This document shows, piece by piece, positions 14,058-22,327 of a stretch of DNA of 48,321 bases. The first letter of the stretch is position 1; every line of letters starts with the position of its first letter. The position numbers and the translations under genes were made by a program. Below the pieces are notes generated by a model. That model ran no database searches. It was not told the DNA's origin and was given only the letters and a program-made list of their open reading frames with translations. The stretch covers positions 1 to 48,321 of IMG/VR virus record IMGVR_UViG_3300027881_000020, one strand, 5' to 3'. This DNA is from a virus.

Positions 14058-14073
14058 AAGGGCGTAAGCCCTT
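14058..14073 (+). other. GTAA-tetraloop hairpin after the capsid gene
   Basis: AAGGGC-GTAA-GCCCTT, a six-base-pair stem with a GNRA loop, follows the capsid stop and is itself followed by TTCCCTTATATTT. It may partly terminate or stabilise the abundant capsid mRNA. Confidence 0.55.
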
Positions 14074-14102
14074 TCCCTTATATTTAAAACGAGGTGAATT
14101 AA

Positions 14103-14597
14103 ATGGGAATAGGAATGATAGACGGATTAAAGTCTGGCGAAGTAAAAATCGGCAGCGTAATATCAGACTCAGTGCTATCAACAGCCATTAGTGGTACAAC
14201 CACAGCAATCGGAACAGGTGAGCTTGGAGCAGGCGAACTTGGAAGCGGTGCGGTTACAGAACCAGCACTAGGTTCCGCAGCAGTGGGAGCAGTGCATATC
14301 GGAGCGCAGGAAGTCACAGCCAACAAACAGAGTTTCATAGGCGGAGGCAGTCCACCAGCAGCAGGAGATAATATCCAAGTTGGTGATGGTGTGATGGTCG
14401 GTGGTTCACAGGTAATCAACTTCGGAAAGAAGTATGAAGCAGCACCATATTGCTTGGCAAATAACCTTGTCACAACAGCAGTACTCGCAGAGGATACTTG
14501 CGGAGTCAATTGGGTTGTAGCTGGTTCAGCATTGATTACAGGTAGTCCAGCAACAGGAAGCTTCACGTGGATAGCTATTGGTAGCGGTGATTGGTAG
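14103..14597 (+). CDS. Repetitive Gly/Ala-rich virion protein (164 aa)
   Basis: Residues 8-75 contain short repeats (GTGELGAGELGSGAVTEPAL, GSAAVGAVHIGAQEV) that resemble a triangular beta helix of a fiber or spike. The C-terminal half is a compact beta domain (INFGKKYEAAPYC...VAGSALI). It directly follows the capsid gene, so a head fiber or decoration role is likely. Confidence 0.6.
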   Translation: MGIGMIDGLKSGEVKIGSVISDSVLSTAISGTTTAIGTGELGAGELGSGAVTEPALGSAAVGAVHIGAQEVTANKQSFIGGGSPPAAGDNIQVGDGVMVGGSQVINFGKKYEAAPYCLANNLVTTAVLAEDTCGVNWVVAGSALITGSPATGSFTWIAIGSGDW

Positions 14598-14606
14598 GTG
14601 GTCTAA

Positions 14607-14969
14607 ATGACAATGACCGAGATAAATCGAAGAGGAGACCCCTTCCAGCCAGTCGCATTATACCAAAAGATATTCGCATTCACATCGGGCGTAGGTTCAT
14701 TGGTAACAGGAATAAGCTCGGATTTGAATGGGACAGTGGACCAAATGCATTTCAATGCATTCAGCGATGCTGCAATGGGTAGCGCACGTATTCAGATGAA
14801 AGACCAGGATGACCAGATAATGTTCGATACTGGCTGGAAACTGAAGAGTGTTAATTCCGTAATCGATGGTTCACCAACATTGTTCGCAGGAACATTAAGT
14901 TGGTTTGTCGATTTGGATGTCACGAACGATACAAATGGTAGTGTAATCTGGACAGGTTATTACAAGTGA
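14607..14969 (+). CDS. Virion-operon protein of unknown role (120 aa)
   Basis: It starts after GGTGGTCTAA. The sequence is beta-rich with NRRGDPFQPVALYQKIFAF and ARIQMKDQDDQIMFDTGWKL. The place in the operon, between a head-fiber-like protein and a connector-like protein, suggests a structural role. I do not recognise the family. Confidence 0.6.
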   Translation: MTMTEINRRGDPFQPVALYQKIFAFTSGVGSLVTGISSDLNGTVDQMHFNAFSDAAMGSARIQMKDQDDQIMFDTGWKLKSVNSVIDGSPTLFAGTLSWFVDLDVTNDTNGSVIWTGYYK

Positions 14970-14974
14970 TGTAA

Positions 14975-15364
14975 ATGGCCATAACCAAATGGGATTTGGC
15001 AGGAAAGGCAGGTAGTAGAGTTTATGATAGTTCTACGACTGTCGGTTCAGGAGTAGGGACCTATGGGAGCCCATGGCTTGTCGGATTCGTAGAGGATGCC
15101 GTTAATTATTGTGAACAATTTACAGGACAGACAGTTGGGACGACAGACGTTGGGAGCAAGTTCCAAGCACCAGTTGTGAATGTGGCAGCAGCCAATGCAT
15201 TAGCTATGTTCGAGGGGAAGGCGATTGACTTCAGTGCGGGAAGACTTAGCATAAGCGGGAAGCTTGCAGGAAGACAGGCACAGATAGCGATTTGCTTGAG
15301 CCAAGCGCATAGCCAGTTGAACATGATAGGACGAAGGATTGAATATGACACAAGCGAGCCTTAA
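14975..15364 (+). CDS. Possible head-tail connector (129 aa)
   Basis: The product has a small N-terminal part, then WLVGFVEDAVNYCEQFTGQT and a helical C-terminus (GRLSISGKLAGRQAQIAICL then SQLNMIGRRI). Short proteins with a helical bundle at this place are often the adaptor that docks on the portal. The assignment rests on position and helix pattern. It overlaps the next gene by 20 bases. Confidence 0.5.
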   Translation: MAITKWDLAGKAGSRVYDSSTTVGSGVGTYGSPWLVGFVEDAVNYCEQFTGQTVGTTDVGSKFQAPVVNVAAANALAMFEGKAIDFSAGRLSISGKLAGRQAQIAICLSQAHSQLNMIGRRIEYDTSEP

Positions 15365-15719
15365 GGAAGCTATAAAGATTTCAGTCGAGAACGACACGAA
15401 GGAATATCGGGTCAAGCTTACATCAAATGAGGAACATCAGACACCGAAGCTTACTGGATATTTGGATATGATAATGGTCAAGACTGATATTATGAGTGGA
15501 AGGTTTAGCGTTGAGGGAGATATAGTTCTATTGAATGTTCAGAACTTGGAAGGGAACCAGCAATTCTTCCCAAGATTCAGGTGTCACGACGAGACTGGAG
15601 AAGAACATTTTGAAGTGGGAATGACAGCATTCACACAATACCCATTGAATGAGAGATTACTTTTGAAGCTTACTGCTCAAAGCGGTAAGAGTGCGGAGGT
15701 AATTATCAGATATGGGTGA
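15345..15719 (+). CDS. Virion-operon protein (124 aa)
   Basis: I chose ATG 15345 inside the preceding gene over a TTG six bases earlier. The product is beta-rich (EYRVKLTSNEEHQTPKLTGY, RFSVEGDIVLLNVQN) and ends RYG. It lies in the connector region. No family recognised. Confidence 0.55.
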   Translation: MTQASLKEAIKISVENDTKEYRVKLTSNEEHQTPKLTGYLDMIMVKTDIMSGRFSVEGDIVLLNVQNLEGNQQFFPRFRCHDETGEEHFEVGMTAFTQYPLNERLLLKLTAQSGKSAEVIIRYG

Positions 15720-15936
15720 ACAGATAGTCGGTCCAAACTTAAGCATCGCCAATGTCGGTAGCTTTAGTAATGCACTTAGAACGGAGTCGGTGACAGATGG
15801 CTACGCCACATTCAGTTATGCTTATACTGGGAACAACATGACACAGATGGTGAGGTGGGTAGGAGCAGGTTCAGAAGTAAGGGACTTCTCCTATAATGCA
15901 AACAACTTACCTGTACATACAACGAGTTGGTATTAA
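15712..15936 (+). CDS. Small virion-operon protein (74 aa)
   Basis: It overlaps the preceding gene by eight bases. The sequence is rich in aromatic, Asn and Ser residues (YATFSYAYTGNNMTQMVRWV), like a short beta repeat of the RHS/YD type or a fiber tip. It overlaps the next gene by one base. Role unknown. Confidence 0.5.
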   Translation: MGEQIVGPNLSIANVGSFSNALRTESVTDGYATFSYAYTGNNMTQMVRWVGAGSEVRDFSYNANNLPVHTTSWY

Positions 15937-17027
15937 TGAAGAAGGTAATGATATTTGCAACAGCTTTGATGCTGTTGACTCTGGTAGGAATAAGCTATGG
16001 GGTCTATGATTATCAGGTCATAATGAACCCGTGGACAGGCAAGCTTGATTATATAACTTACAACACTACTCATGTAGATTGTACAAACATCACTGGAGGT
16101 ACAGATACAGACTTCTGTGTGGATGCGGGAGGTACAGAACTAGACCCATATTGGACTGCAAACCAAACCGATGTGGCATTCACGAACATAGCGGAGACCT
16201 TTGATGAGAACCTGGTGTGTGCAAAGAACCTCACGGTGGATACAGATACATTAGTGGTCGAGGCAAATTCTGATTTAGTAGGGATAAACAAGATACCGAC
16301 AGACCCATGGGGACTAGGAAGCGGATTAGAAGTAGAACAATTCTTAACAGTATCGGGAGTAGCATGCGACAACGGAACGATATACCTAGGAGATTCAGGA
16401 GACCCAACACAGTCAGCAATAAGGATGTCATTTGATACATGTGGAAGCATAATGTGGTTTGAGCCTGTATATGCGAATGGAGCAACCTTCATATTCGGAA
16501 CACAGGACCAGAGATGGCTGACATTCGATACAACAGACAATGAAACCTATTTTGTAGGAGATGTGCATACAGACAGCGAGTTTCAGGGAACCTTGGATTG
16601 CGATTGGATGACAGATAACACAAGCGACTTATGTTCTTTGACAGATACTAATGTCGATAATGGAACTTATGAGTATGAGGATTGGGATACAGCATTTGGT
16701 TGGGGAGACCATGGGAGTGGAGGATATGCACCAGCCGATTCACCAACATTCACAACAGCATTCACAGCAGCAGGTTTGGTTGGAGATGAGGACTTGCAGA
16801 GTGAGGACTTTGGAGACTTCACTTGTGCTGGAGAGGATGCATGTCTTCTTGATGCGGATGTCTGTGATGATACCGCAACAGCAAATGACATAACGATTAA
16901 TTCTACGAAATGGATAAATACCACAGGTGGTGTGGCAGTTGGTTCAGGACAAAGGATTTGTCTTGATGGTGAGGATGTTTGCACTCATTATATTTGGTAT
17001 AACGGGACAGCAAGCGTTTGGGTATAG
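15936..17027 (+). CDS. Secreted, sequon-rich virion surface protein (363 aa)
   Basis: The ATG overlaps the previous stop. Residues 1-23 are a signal peptide or membrane anchor (KKVMIFATALMLLTLVGISY). The body is acidic, Cys-containing and rich in N-x-S/T sites (NTTH, NITG, NQTD, NLTV, NGTI, NETY, NSTK, NTTG). WTGKLDYI near the start occurs, from memory, in phage and archaeal fiber proteins. It is probably an N-glycosylated surface or fiber protein. Export through the membrane is unusual for a virion component. Confidence 0.65.
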   Translation: MKKVMIFATALMLLTLVGISYGVYDYQVIMNPWTGKLDYITYNTTHVDCTNITGGTDTDFCVDAGGTELDPYWTANQTDVAFTNIAETFDENLVCAKNLTVDTDTLVVEANSDLVGINKIPTDPWGLGSGLEVEQFLTVSGVACDNGTIYLGDSGDPTQSAIRMSFDTCGSIMWFEPVYANGATFIFGTQDQRWLTFDTTDNETYFVGDVHTDSEFQGTLDCDWMTDNTSDLCSLTDTNVDNGTYEYEDWDTAFGWGDHGSGGYAPADSPTFTTAFTAAGLVGDEDLQSEDFGDFTCAGEDACLLDADVCDDTATANDITINSTKWINTTGGVAVGSGQRICLDGEDVCTHYIWYNGTASVWV

Positions 17028-17035
17028 GTGGTATC

Positions 17036-19723
17036 ATGGCAAGAGTCGGACATACCCACCAAGTAACAAAAACTGGAAATTCTTATTGGCACTATCTTAA
17101 AGTCAATCATAGGTCTATCTTTGGAAGAGAGGAACATAATAGAGAGATTTCCTTAGAGAAAATTGATGTGTCTCTATGGCGTTCTGCTCGCTTGAAAATT
17201 AAAGAGTTAGTGCAACGAGTGTTCAAATATCGCAAGCGCATCACCGTCATGGGCGTGGGTGGCATTTCAACCCTCATCTTAGTCCTAATGGCTATACCAG
17301 GTGGAGCATTTACAGGCGAAGATGTTTATTGTGGAGATTATTGTGAGACTTATTTTAATTATACTAATTGGAAGTATGATATTAGGGTTTGTGATGTGAG
17401 CAATATTATCGACATGAGTTTTGATAGAGCCATACAGAATCATCAAGTCTATCTTAAACTAAAAGGAGAATGGGTGGACCGCATAGATGAGTGTGTTGTT
17501 TTTAATACGGGAATGGTATGGGAATTCAAGATGATTACTGAAAAAGATGAACGAGAGACAATCAAGTGGACTGCCAATTATGGAGATGCTCAATTAGACC
17601 CTCTTCTTATTTCTGAAGTCATAAGACCAAATAGCATTGATATTGATTTAGGTAATGACAAAAGACAATTAATTATAGGTGGACAAAGATATGCAAAGGA
17701 AGATAGGGTCTGGAAAGCGGTGGAAGAATCCAAGAGCCTTTATGGTGTTGAGGGTGGTTATGATGTTGTCTATTTGGAGCAAGACCCTAACTATGTTGTG
17801 AATATTCACGATTTTAATTATACATGGATTAGTTTTAATGTTGAAAGCAAAGAAAAGGGAGTTTTTGTTCGGTTCAATGGGAATGAAATGACAAAATCAA
17901 TTTATGTTCCTACTGGGAATTATGAATATTACGGAGAAGTCATTGGTTTGGATAACATTAGCTTTGGAAAAGGCTCAACAACAATAATACTTCAGGATAA
18001 CGACACAGAAAATTTAGATGATACACATATTCGTTCCGACCACCCCACATATGGTAATGGTGCAGCAACATCCTTTTGTAATGTTGCCAATAGTAGTGAT
18101 GCATTAGAATCCCTATTGAGATTTAATATAACATCAGTTCCAGATGGAAGTACTATTGATGATTCCATATTACATTTATGGATGTCAACCGAAGCCATAG
18201 ATAGCAACGAAGAGTATCATGTAGATATTCACCACACATTTCCATATTCAATATATAATATTTCAGATGACCCATGGGAGGAAGGCGATGAACAGAATGC
18301 TGTTTCCACACCCCCAGAATTGATTTATGATGAAAGACCTATTAGCGGTGAATATAACACAACCTATGAAGAAAGATGGACTGTTACAGGAATAAATCCC
18401 ACACCAGATGCTCCTGCATGGGTAAATTTTACTACAAAACAAATGGTTACAAGGGGTTATGATGATGGTGATGATAATATAACCATGTGGCTCAAGAGTA
18501 CTTATTCAAGTGGAACTCCCGCCATAACTGATGATGTTTGTTTCTATTCTAAAGAATGGACTGATGATACATCACTAAGACCATATCTAAATATAACATA
18601 TTCAGAAGGAGACACATCCCCACCAACTATTGACTTTGTTTCAGCCACCAAAGCGAATCTATCCTCTGATACCAACGGGTGGTTCTTCATAAACGTGTCT
18701 GCCGACGAAGACCTTAACCACTGTTTCCTTAATGTTTATCCTGAAGTTGTAGTTAATAGACCAATTCATAACACAAATTTTGAGGTTTTATATAATAGTA
18801 GTGCATCGGCAGGGTCACAATACGAAACTGATAATGAACATATGGACATGGGAAGGTTCTGTGGGTCTGATGCCTGTTCTGATAACGCATTGGGAAGAGG
18901 TTATCACTACATTGATTTGTCTTCAGTTACATCAAATGTTACTAACATGACTTATACCATTGGTTTAGATAATGATGGTTCACAGGACGCAACAGATGGT
19001 ACGGTGTGGTCTCTATGGTATCATCCTGATTTCAATTCTGATTATACCGAATGTTCTACGAGTGAATCAACAGAATCAGATTGTTATGATTGGGGTTCAA
19101 ACTCAACATGGATAGCTAATATAACGATGACCAATAAAAACCTATCTGATTTGGTTGATTTCAACATACCAAATATCGTAATAAATGATGAATTGGATGG
19201 TAATGGTGGGGACGATGAAATAACTTTCATAATTGTCACGAACAGAGAAACAGCAGACAAAACCCAAGATGTTTTGACTGGTACAATGTGGGGTGTGGGG
19301 GAAGATTATGCAACCATAAATAACACCATGAATGCGACAGAGAACATAACCATGACAGTCGATGGGGATTATTGTTACTACAACGCAAGCGTAGATTTGC
19401 TACCAGTGAACTATACACAATTCTATTTCAGAGTCTATGGCAATGACTCGGCAGGCAATCTTAATGTCACAGAGGATAGGGCATGGTTTTACAACGATGG
19501 GGTTGTTACTGACACATGTACCTATGGTGGTTCAGGTGATTGGCATGTGGACTGTGCGGATAACTGTCTGATAACATCGGATGTTGACTTGGGTGGTAAT
19601 GATTTACATATAACGGGTGATGGTGAATTCGGCACGACTGCTGCTATTCAAGCCATAGGAACTCGAATTAAATATAATGTTGGCTGTAAAGTAATTATAT
19701 ATTCAGGAGGAAGTATTTGGTAA
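17036..19723 (+). CDS. Large membrane-anchored surface glycoprotein with DNRLRE-like domain (895 aa)
   Basis: The ATG at 17036 follows AGGTGGTATC. Residues 1-66 are basic and probably cytoplasmic; one membrane segment follows (about 70-92, ITVMGVGGISTLILVLMAIP). The next part begins with a Cys-containing domain (GEDVYCGDYCETYFNYTNW). Around residues 315-520 a DNRLRE-like module is seen (DDTHIRSDHPTYGNGAATSF, SLLRFNITSVPDGSTIDDS). Ig-like stretches starting SPPTIDFVSATKANLSSD and many N-x-S/T sites follow. It may bind the host surface as a receptor-binding or adhesion protein. Confidence 0.7.
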   Translation: MARVGHTHQVTKTGNSYWHYLKVNHRSIFGREEHNREISLEKIDVSLWRSARLKIKELVQRVFKYRKRITVMGVGGISTLILVLMAIPGGAFTGEDVYCGDYCETYFNYTNWKYDIRVCDVSNIIDMSFDRAIQNHQVYLKLKGEWVDRIDECVVFNTGMVWEFKMITEKDERETIKWTANYGDAQLDPLLISEVIRPNSIDIDLGNDKRQLIIGGQRYAKEDRVWKAVEESKSLYGVEGGYDVVYLEQDPNYVVNIHDFNYTWISFNVESKEKGVFVRFNGNEMTKSIYVPTGNYEYYGEVIGLDNISFGKGSTTIILQDNDTENLDDTHIRSDHPTYGNGAATSFCNVANSSDALESLLRFNITSVPDGSTIDDSILHLWMSTEAIDSNEEYHVDIHHTFPYSIYNISDDPWEEGDEQNAVSTPPELIYDERPISGEYNTTYEERWTVTGINPTPDAPAWVNFTTKQMVTRGYDDGDDNITMWLKSTYSSGTPAITDDVCFYSKEWTDDTSLRPYLNITYSEGDTSPPTIDFVSATKANLSSDTNGWFFINVSADEDLNHCFLNVYPEVVVNRPIHNTNFEVLYNSSASAGSQYETDNEHMDMGRFCGSDACSDNALGRGYHYIDLSSVTSNVTNMTYTIGLDNDGSQDATDGTVWSLWYHPDFNSDYTECSTSESTESDCYDWGSNSTWIANITMTNKNLSDLVDFNIPNIVINDELDGNGGDDEITFIIVTNRETADKTQDVLTGTMWGVGEDYATINNTMNATENITMTVDGDYCYYNASVDLLPVNYTQFYFRVYGNDSAGNLNVTEDRAWFYNDGVVTDTCTYGGSGDWHVDCADNCLITSDVDLGGNDLHITGDGEFGTTAAIQAIGTRIKYNVGCKVIIYSGGSIW

Positions 19724-19724
19724 T

Positions 19725-20060
19725 ATGAGTGAAGTAGAAGAGATAATAAGCGAACTCGGTTCGGTGTGGCCAATGAAGGCATTGACAAGAACTTATAATA
19801 GTTATGGTGACGCAACAATAGGTTCCACGGTCTTGGCTGTAAGCGGTCTTTGGGTTCCTGTTAGCAAGAACGATGAGATAGTGAAGCTCGGTATCCTTAA
19901 CATGGGCGATGCCACATTCTGGTACAGGCCAGAGGATGGTTCCTCATTCAAGGGTGGGAACTGGATAACTTCAGGAACAGAGGTCTATGAAATCGTTGGC
20001 GAAGGGATGAACTATCAGGGCAAAGCAGGAGAAGCCTCACTAAAAAGATTAATAGATTGA
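19725..20060 (+). CDS. Possible head-closure protein (111 aa)
   Basis: The product (TRTYNSYGDATIGSTVLAVS, GLWVPVSKNDEIVKLGIL, STGTE-like end with YEIVGEGMNYQG) is a small beta barrel like the stopper/head-closure proteins of siphoviruses. It is the last gene before the second late promoter. The role is inferred from fold pattern and order only. Confidence 0.5.
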   Translation: MSEVEEIISELGSVWPMKALTRTYNSYGDATIGSTVLAVSGLWVPVSKNDEIVKLGILNMGDATFWYRPEDGSSFKGGNWITSGTEVYEIVGEGMNYQGKAGEASLKRLID

Positions 20061-20062
20061 AA

Positions 20063-20090
20063 GCTTATATAGTTGTTACATCTTATTTAA
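20063..20090 (+). promoter_or_regulatory. Second late promoter copy
   Basis: CTTATATAGTTGTTAC (core 20066-20079) matches the promoter at 9883, and the likeness continues to ATTTAAAG at 20085. It should drive the glycyl-radical miniprotein and the tail genes. The leader to ATG 20144 is about 50 bases and carries a palindrome. Confidence 0.65.
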
Positions 20091-20102
20091 AGCACAGACG
20101 TA

Positions 20103-20124
20103 ACAGAATGGGCCCATTGTCTGT
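20103..20124 (+). promoter_or_regulatory. Palindrome in the leader of the tail operon
   Basis: AATGGGCCCATT (20107-20118) is a perfect 12-base palindrome, extended by ACAG on the left and CTGT on the right with two unpaired bases. It could be an operator for a dimer or an RNA hairpin controlling the short gene that follows. Confidence 0.5.
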
Positions 20125-20143
20125 ATAACCAAAAGAGATTGGT

Positions 20144-20260
20144 ATGAAATGCGGAAAGCCTTGTGAAGTCTTCAGTAGAATCGTTGGATATTATAGACCA
20201 GTAAGTCTATGGAATCCAAGCAAACAGGAAGAGTTCAAAGACAGGAAAGCTTTCAAGTAA
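20144..20260 (+). CDS. Stand-alone glycyl-radical domain of anaerobic ribonucleotide reductase (NrdD-like, 38 aa)
   Basis: The product begins MKCGKPCEVFSRIVGYYRPV and ends WNPSKQEEFKDRKAFK. This is the C-terminal end of class III ribonucleotide reductase: the Cys pair of its zinc site (Cys3, Cys7), SRxxGYYRPV with the radical glycine at Gly15, and the WNxGKQEEFKDR tail. The body of several hundred residues is absent, and no such gene is in the window. A free glycyl-radical domain could replace a damaged one, as YfiD/GrcA does for pyruvate formate-lyase. A gene remnant or the end of a split gene is possible. The spacing is intact and it follows a promoter. Confidence 0.75.
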   Translation: MKCGKPCEVFSRIVGYYRPVSLWNPSKQEEFKDRKAFK

Positions 20261-20275
20261 TCAAGAGAGATTGAT

Positions 20276-20731
20276 ATGGTACTCACAGGTAGTGACTTTT
20301 TAGGTAAATGCTGGAATACACTTTATAATGTTATCTCTGGCGGTGTCACAGACCCCGTTAGTCGTGGAGGTTCAAGGTTTATATTTGCTGATTTTCCAGA
20401 CATACAAGAAGGCAAGGGAACGGATTTCCCTGGGTTCCCCTTAATCACAATCAATAATTTTCAGACAAACACGAACACACTCACTTTTCAGAATGGTGTG
20501 ACAACCAACTCAATCAATTCTACAATCGCAATCCATACTAAAGGTAAGGCACAGATGGATACGGTTGCTTCAGACGTATGGGATTCCATCAATTCCAAGC
20601 GGGGAGTGCTATGTCAATCGGGAATGCATATCCCAACATTGAGACCCATGGGAATAGATACCATTGCTTATAGCAGGAACAATAAAGTCCATAGTCAGAT
20701 GATTAACTTTGAGTGTGAGGTAAATATATGA
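20276..20731 (+). CDS. Tail completion / neck protein (151 aa)
   Basis: The product has FPLITINNFQTNTNTLTFQN and a helix KAQMDTVASDVWDSINSKRG, followed by a strand-rich end. This pattern fits the tail-terminator-type proteins of siphoviruses. It lies just before an HK97 gp10-like gene and overlaps it by four bases. Family assignment is by pattern and place. Confidence 0.55.
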   Translation: MVLTGSDFLGKCWNTLYNVISGGVTDPVSRGGSRFIFADFPDIQEGKGTDFPGFPLITINNFQTNTNTLTFQNGVTTNSINSTIAIHTKGKAQMDTVASDVWDSINSKRGVLCQSGMHIPTLRPMGIDTIAYSRNNKVHSQMINFECEVNI

Positions 20732-21222
20732 TTAGAGTTAAACTTAAGGGCGCAAGAAAGGTGGCAGATAAGATACGAGCCATCACAACAAAGATGCCCA
20801 AAGAGATGGATGGTTTGGGTAGATACATCACAGCAGATGTTAAAAGGGGTGCAAAATATAGGGAAATGGCAAAAAGAGTTTTTGGTGGTGTTCCAAGCAA
20901 AGGATGGCTTCAGAGCAGTATCAACAATTATAAAGCACAACAGGACAAAAATCATGTTGTTTGGGGTGTGGGGATAGGAATAGACGCACTTGGCAACATC
21001 AATCCATTTATGCGTTATGCTAACATACAGGAGAGAGGGATAACAGGATGGCACTTCGTCCGCAAAGCGGGTGCGGGAAGATTCGGTGTCGGTTATTCGG
21101 CTCTTGGTGGAAGTCTTCCCAAGGCGGGTGGAAAGCATTTCTTTAGGGATGCGGTAATTTCTACCAGATTGAGATTGCCTAACATTATAGCAGCTTGGGA
21201 AAAGAGGATGGTGAAAGGATGA
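20728..21222 (+). CDS. HK97 gp10-like tail component (164 aa)
   Basis: It begins with the typical VKLKGARKVADKIRAITTKM followed by a helix and AKRVFGGVPSKGWLQSSI, then ANIQERGITGWHFVRKAGAG and the closing HFFRDAVISTRLRLPNIIA. This is the layout of HK97 gp10-family proteins that link the head-closure ring to the tail. It overlaps its neighbours on both sides. Confidence 0.7.
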   Translation: MIRVKLKGARKVADKIRAITTKMPKEMDGLGRYITADVKRGAKYREMAKRVFGGVPSKGWLQSSINNYKAQQDKNHVVWGVGIGIDALGNINPFMRYANIQERGITGWHFVRKAGAGRFGVGYSALGGSLPKAGGKHFFRDAVISTRLRLPNIIAAWEKRMVKG

Positions 21223-21515
21223 GAATTAAAAATCTAAGGAACAAGACATTGGTATTTGGAAACATCTATGTAGAGCCTGGAGAGGAGAAGGAAGTTCCAG
21301 ATACAGATACGGTACGGGCATTAGTTAAGAACGGTTATGCTTACGCTACGAATGTCAAAGTTCAGGAGAAGGTTAAAGGGTGGACCCTTGAAACCCTTAA
21401 AGAGAAGAAGGAAAAGCTCGGCTGGAAGGAGTTCCAGAGGTGGGCTTTTGAGGCGTTCGGGGTAAAGGACACAGATGAGAACGAACTATATAAGGAGATA
21501 TTAGAGGTGAGTTAA
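21219..21515 (+). CDS. Small tail-region protein (98 aa)
   Basis: The ATG overlaps the preceding stop. The first half looks like a small beta barrel (IKNLRNKTLVFGNIYVEPGE, then EVPDTDTVRALVKNGYA). The second half is a LEM/SAP-like helical pair (LGWKEFQRWAFEAFGVKDTD). It lies right before the tail tube gene. A role in tail assembly is likely but unproven. Confidence 0.6.
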   Translation: MRIKNLRNKTLVFGNIYVEPGEEKEVPDTDTVRALVKNGYAYATNVKVQEKVKGWTLETLKEKKEKLGWKEFQRWAFEAFGVKDTDENELYKEILEVS

Positions 21516-22004
21516 ATGGCAAAAGAATTATTCTTTGCACAGGAAGGTAGCCTAACGATAGACAGCACAGATTACAGCCAACAGCTTAAGGAAATAAGAA
21601 TTAGTGGTGGAGAAAGGACAGTAAATCGAGTGACAACATTCGGATTCGGCACATACGAGCAGGTGAATCCAGTAATGGATATGATGGAATGCACAACAAC
21701 ACTCAGGAAGAAAGATAGCGATTTGGCAGTTATGCACATGGGCGGTAAGGCAGTTGCAAACTACACTGGTTCAGCATACGAAGTTTATCCATACACTCCA
21801 AAGACGATAGAATTCATATGGACTAACTTGGCGACAGGAAGCGAACAGCTTAAAATCAAATTAGCTTCAGCTTACGCCACAAGCAGGGAACAGTCACTTG
21901 GAACAGACGACCATTTAGAAGAGGTTATCACATGGAGATGCCTTCCAAAGTATTACATTGAGGGATACACACAGGATGCAACAGGTTCCGCACTAACAAT
22001 ATAG
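21516..22004 (+). CDS. Major tail tube protein
   Basis: The 162-residue beta-rich product (EGSLTIDSTDYSQQLKEIRI, TTFGFGTYEQVNPVMDMM, then TTLRKKDSD) and its place directly before the chaperone pair and the tape measure identify the tail tube protein. Hexamers stack into the tube. The start follows GAGGTGAGTTAA, one of the strongest binding sites, as expected for an abundant protein. Confidence 0.8.
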   Translation: MAKELFFAQEGSLTIDSTDYSQQLKEIRISGGERTVNRVTTFGFGTYEQVNPVMDMMECTTTLRKKDSDLAVMHMGGKAVANYTGSAYEVYPYTPKTIEFIWTNLATGSEQLKIKLASAYATSREQSLGTDDHLEEVITWRCLPKYYIEGYTQDATGSALTI

Positions 22005-22015
22005 GAGGTGTTTAA

Positions 22016-22327
22016 ATGGGTAGATTTGCCCAGTATCTTGGAAAGACTGAAATAGAGGTAGACGGGAAAAAGTTAGAGTTAGATGTCAAGCTCACGGATT
22101 TGCAAAAACTGATGTCCAAAAAGGCAACTTCAGATGAAGGAGTAACAGAGACAACAAATCATATGCTTGAAATGCTCACTCGTTCTTATCCCGAAGAACC
22201 ACCAGAAGAACTTGAGTCTTTCTTAACCAAGAACATCACAGAGTTCATAAAGCAATTCTCGATAGCTGTTCTCGGTGTTTCTGAAGAAGACTTTAAATCT
22301 GCTGAAAAAAAAGCAGCAAGCCAATGA
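22016..22327 (+). CDS. Tail assembly chaperone, short form (gpG-like)
   Basis: The 103-residue product is acidic and helical after an N-terminal beta part (KTEIEVDGKKLELDVKLTDL). The order tube - this gene - small overlapping gene - tape measure is that of the G/T chaperone pair of siphoviruses. Near its end is an A8 run where ribosomes may slip by -1 into the next frame. The start follows GGAGGTGTTTAA. Confidence 0.75.
   Translation: MGRFAQYLGKTEIEVDGKKLELDVKLTDLQKLMSKKATSDEGVTETTNHMLEMLTRSYPEEPPEELESFLTKNITEFIKQFSIAVLGVSEEDFKSAEKKAASQ
22306..22312 (+). promoter_or_regulatory. Candidate -1 ribosomal frameshift site
   Basis: A-AAA-AAA in the zero frame (codons GAA AAA AAA GCA, with eight A in a row at 22305-22312). 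A -1 slip continues AGC AGC AAG CCA into ATG 22324 and on through the next ORF without a stop. This is where phages place the G-GT slip. GCTGAAAA...AGCAGC gives a little pairing around it. Confidence 0.65.

Noticed and set aside
14099-14566. 155-residue minus-strand frame rich in Pro and Ser
   Set aside because: It is the antisense of the repetitive Gly/Ala-rich virion gene, and low complexity explains its openness.
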